From contig CAMURM010000082.1 in assembly GCA_947097535.1 (NCBI GenBank), positions 1 through 6,841 on the forward strand: DNA of 6,841 nt, written 5' to 3'. The stretch comes from an uncultured Selenomonas sp. Lineage in GTDB: Bacteria; Bacillota; Negativicutes; Selenomonadales; Selenomonadaceae. How positions within the stretch are numbered: the first letter of the stretch is position 1; every line of letters starts with the position of its first letter. The notes beneath the pieces were generated by a model. That model ran no database searches. It saw only the letters and a list, made by a program, of their open reading frames with translations, and was not told the DNA's origin. A program made the position numbers and the translations under genes. This document shows, piece by piece, positions 5,254 to 6,841 of the stretch.

Positions 5254-6841
5254 ATGAAAGAGTACGCAAGCACGAATATCCGCAATATTGCCCTTGTCGG
5301 GCACGGCAAGTCGGGGAAGACGAGCATCGCGGAGGACTGCCTTTTCAATACGGGCGCGATCAAGAGGCGCGGCAGTGTCGCCGACGGGACGATGGCTTCG
5401 GACTATGAGCCGGAAGAGACGCGGCGCGAGCTCAGCATACAGACTTCGCTGCTCGCCTGCGAATGGCTCGATCATAAGCTCAATATCCTTGATACGCCGG
5501 GCTATCCCGACTTCGCCGGCGAGGTCAAGAGCGCCCTGCAGGCAGCGGACAGCGCGCTCATCGTCATCTCGGCTGTCTCGGGCATCGAGGTCGAGACGGA
5601 AAAGGTCTGGCGCTATGCGGAAAGCATGGATCTGCCGCGCGCCTTCTTCGTGAACAAGATCGATCGCGAGCACGCCGACTTCCAGAGCGTCGTCAACGAG
5701 CTGCGCCTGCGCTTTGGTACGGGGGTCGTGCCGATTCAGCTGCCCGTTGGCAAGGAAGCGGCGTTTCAGGGTGTCGTTGACCTCCTCGCCATGACGATCC
5801 GCATCAAGGAGCGCGACAAGAATAACTGCGTGGCGCTCGATGAGATTCCCGAGTACATGAAGGGCGAGGTCGAGGAAGCGCGCCAGGCACTCATCGAAGG
5901 CGTTGCTGAAATCAACAATGCACTGCTCGAAAAATATATCGAAGGGGAGGAACTGGAAGAGCGGGAAGTGGCGCAGGCGCTGATCGAGGGCATAGAGACG
6001 GGCAAGATCTTCCCCGTGCTCTGCGGCTCGGCATCCTTGAACGTCGGCATGCACGCGCTTCTGAACGATATGGTCGAATATCTGCCGGCGCCGACGGACC
6101 GCACGGTCGTGGGCACTTTGCCCGGCGGCGAGGAGCTGGCGGAGAGGAGCCCCGAGGATGCTTTTTCGGCGCAGGTGTTCAAGACGATCGTCGATCCGTT
6201 CGTCGGACGCTTGAGCTTCATCCGCATCTTCTCGGGCGAGATGAAGGGCGATGCCTCGTATTGGAACATCACGCAGGAGCAGACGGAGCGCGTGAGCACC
6301 CTCTATACGATGCAGGGGAAGAAACAGATCGCCGTCGCCAAGGCGCACGGCGGCGACATCGTCGTCGCGGCGAAGCTGCAGAACACGCGCACTTCGGATA
6401 CACTCGTGGCGAAGGAGGCGCCGCTCTCCTACGATGTCATCGAGTTCCCCCAGCCCATGCTGGCACAGGCGGTCTATGTGAAGAAGAAGGGCGAGGAGGA
6501 CAAGGTCTTTGCGGCGCTCGCCAAGGAGTGCGAGGAAGATCCGAGCCTCCGACTCGAAAAGGATGCGGAGACGAAGGAGACTTTGATTCGCGGCATCGGC
6601 GAGGTTCATCTCGAAGTCCTGCAGGAGAAGATGAAGCGCAAGTTCGGCATCGAAGCTGTTTTCACCGAGCCGCGCGTCGCCTATCGCGAGACGATCCGAA
6701 AGAGCGTCAAGGCGGAGGGCAAGCACAAGAAGCAGAGCGGCGGTCACGGCCAGTACGGTCATGTCATGCTTGAGATCTCGCCGAGGGATGCGGGCACGGG
6801 CAACGAGTTCACGGAGAATATCTTCGGCGGCAGCGTGCCGC
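5254..6841 (+). CDS. fusA2: EF-G-like translational GTPase, EF-G2 type paralogue (3' end outside window)
   Basis: A ribosome-associated GTPase of the EF-G family; the first 529 codons of roughly 690 are visible. Order: G domain with P-loop GHGKSGKT (16-23), switch I end ELSIQTS (59-65), G3 DTPGYPDF (80-87), G4 NKID (134-137) and G5 GSA (258-260), with the G' insert between G4 and G5. Domain II follows from about 304, domain III from about 391, and domain IV from about 475 with EGKHKKQSGGHGQYG. Canonical EF-G has AHIDAGKTT in the P-loop and DTPGHVDF in G3; here the catalytic His is Tyr84, and the switch I Thr appears to be Ser61. These differences fit the EF-G2-type paralogues found beside normal fusA in many bacteria, whose role in the cell is poorly defined. 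No rpsL, rpsG or tuf is adjacent, which also argues against the housekeeping gene. The ATG has AGGAG 8 nt upstream. Confidence 0.92.
   Translation, partial: MKEYASTNIRNIALVGHGKSGKTSIAEDCLFNTGAIKRRGSVADGTMASDYEPEETRRELSIQTSLLACEWLDHKLNILDTPGYPDFAGEVKSALQAADSALIVISAVSGIEVETEKVWRYAESMDLPRAFFVNKIDREHADFQSVVNELRLRFGTGVVPIQLPVGKEAAFQGVVDLLAMTIRIKERDKNNCVALDEIPEYMKGEVEEARQALIEGVAEINNALLEKYIEGEELEEREVAQALIEGIETGKIFPVLCGSASLNVGMHALLNDMVEYLPAPTDRTVVGTLPGGEELAERSPEDAFSAQVFKTIVDPFVGRLSFIRIFSGEMKGDASYWNITQEQTERVSTLYTMQGKKQIAVAKAHGGDIVVAAKLQNTRTSDTLVAKEAPLSYDVIEFPQPMLAQAVYVKKKGEEDKVFAALAKECEEDPSLRLEKDAETKETLIRGIGEVHLEVLQEKMKRKFGIEAVFTEPRVAYRETIRKSVKAEGKHKKQSGGHGQYGHVMLEISPRDAGTGNEFTENIFGGSVP

Noticed and set aside
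5212..6762. Minus-strand open frame of 516 codons opposite the EF-G-like gene
   Set aside because: It is a shadow of a gene with clear GTPase motifs. Its composition is Leu/Arg/Asp/Ala-rich and low in complexity, and it has no family features.

Overview
The window looks like a chromosomal stretch from a GC-rich Bacillota-type bacterium. By eye the genes are around 60% G+C, and they carry strong GGAGG-type ribosome-binding sites, tight gene packing and an EF-G2-type paralogue. The mix of a high-GC genome, an E. coli-like HD-domain CCA enzyme and a Gram-positive-style small hydrophobic toxin would suit the Negativicutes (Selenomonas-like). This is an inference without a database search. No transposon, phage gene, CRISPR array, rRNA or tRNA was seen.

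Positions 1-4825 hold six genes on the + strand in one tightly spaced series. They are the 3' part of hom (homoserine dehydrogenase with ACT domain), thrB (homoserine kinase, overlapping hom), cca (tRNA nucleotidyltransferase with HD domain), a gamma-class carbonic anhydrase-like protein, ndk (nucleoside diphosphate kinase) and a PduO-type cob(I)alamin adenosyltransferase. hom and thrB are successive steps around homoserine in threonine synthesis. The others are housekeeping genes with no shared pathway. A near-consensus promoter sits in the last codons of cca and probably drives the last three genes independently.

Positions 4826-5253 are AT-rich and hold the most interesting part of the window, a compact locus with the architecture of a type I toxin-antitoxin system. 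On the minus strand, a 23-residue hydrophobic peptide (4972-5043) has its own strong promoter. On the + strand, a short RNA (about 4887-4985) has a matching promoter and ends at a hairpin that contains the toxin stop codon. The two promoters and 5' transcript regions are two 68-nt arms of an imperfect inverted repeat (4852-4919 and 5077-5144). The toxin ribosome-binding site can pair with an upstream segment, and also with a copy of that segment near the 3' end of its own mRNA.

Positions 5254-6841 hold the first 529 codons of an EF-G-like translational GTPase, running off the window. Its G3 motif has Tyr in place of the catalytic His of canonical EF-G, which marks it as an EF-G2-type paralogue rather than the housekeeping fusA product.
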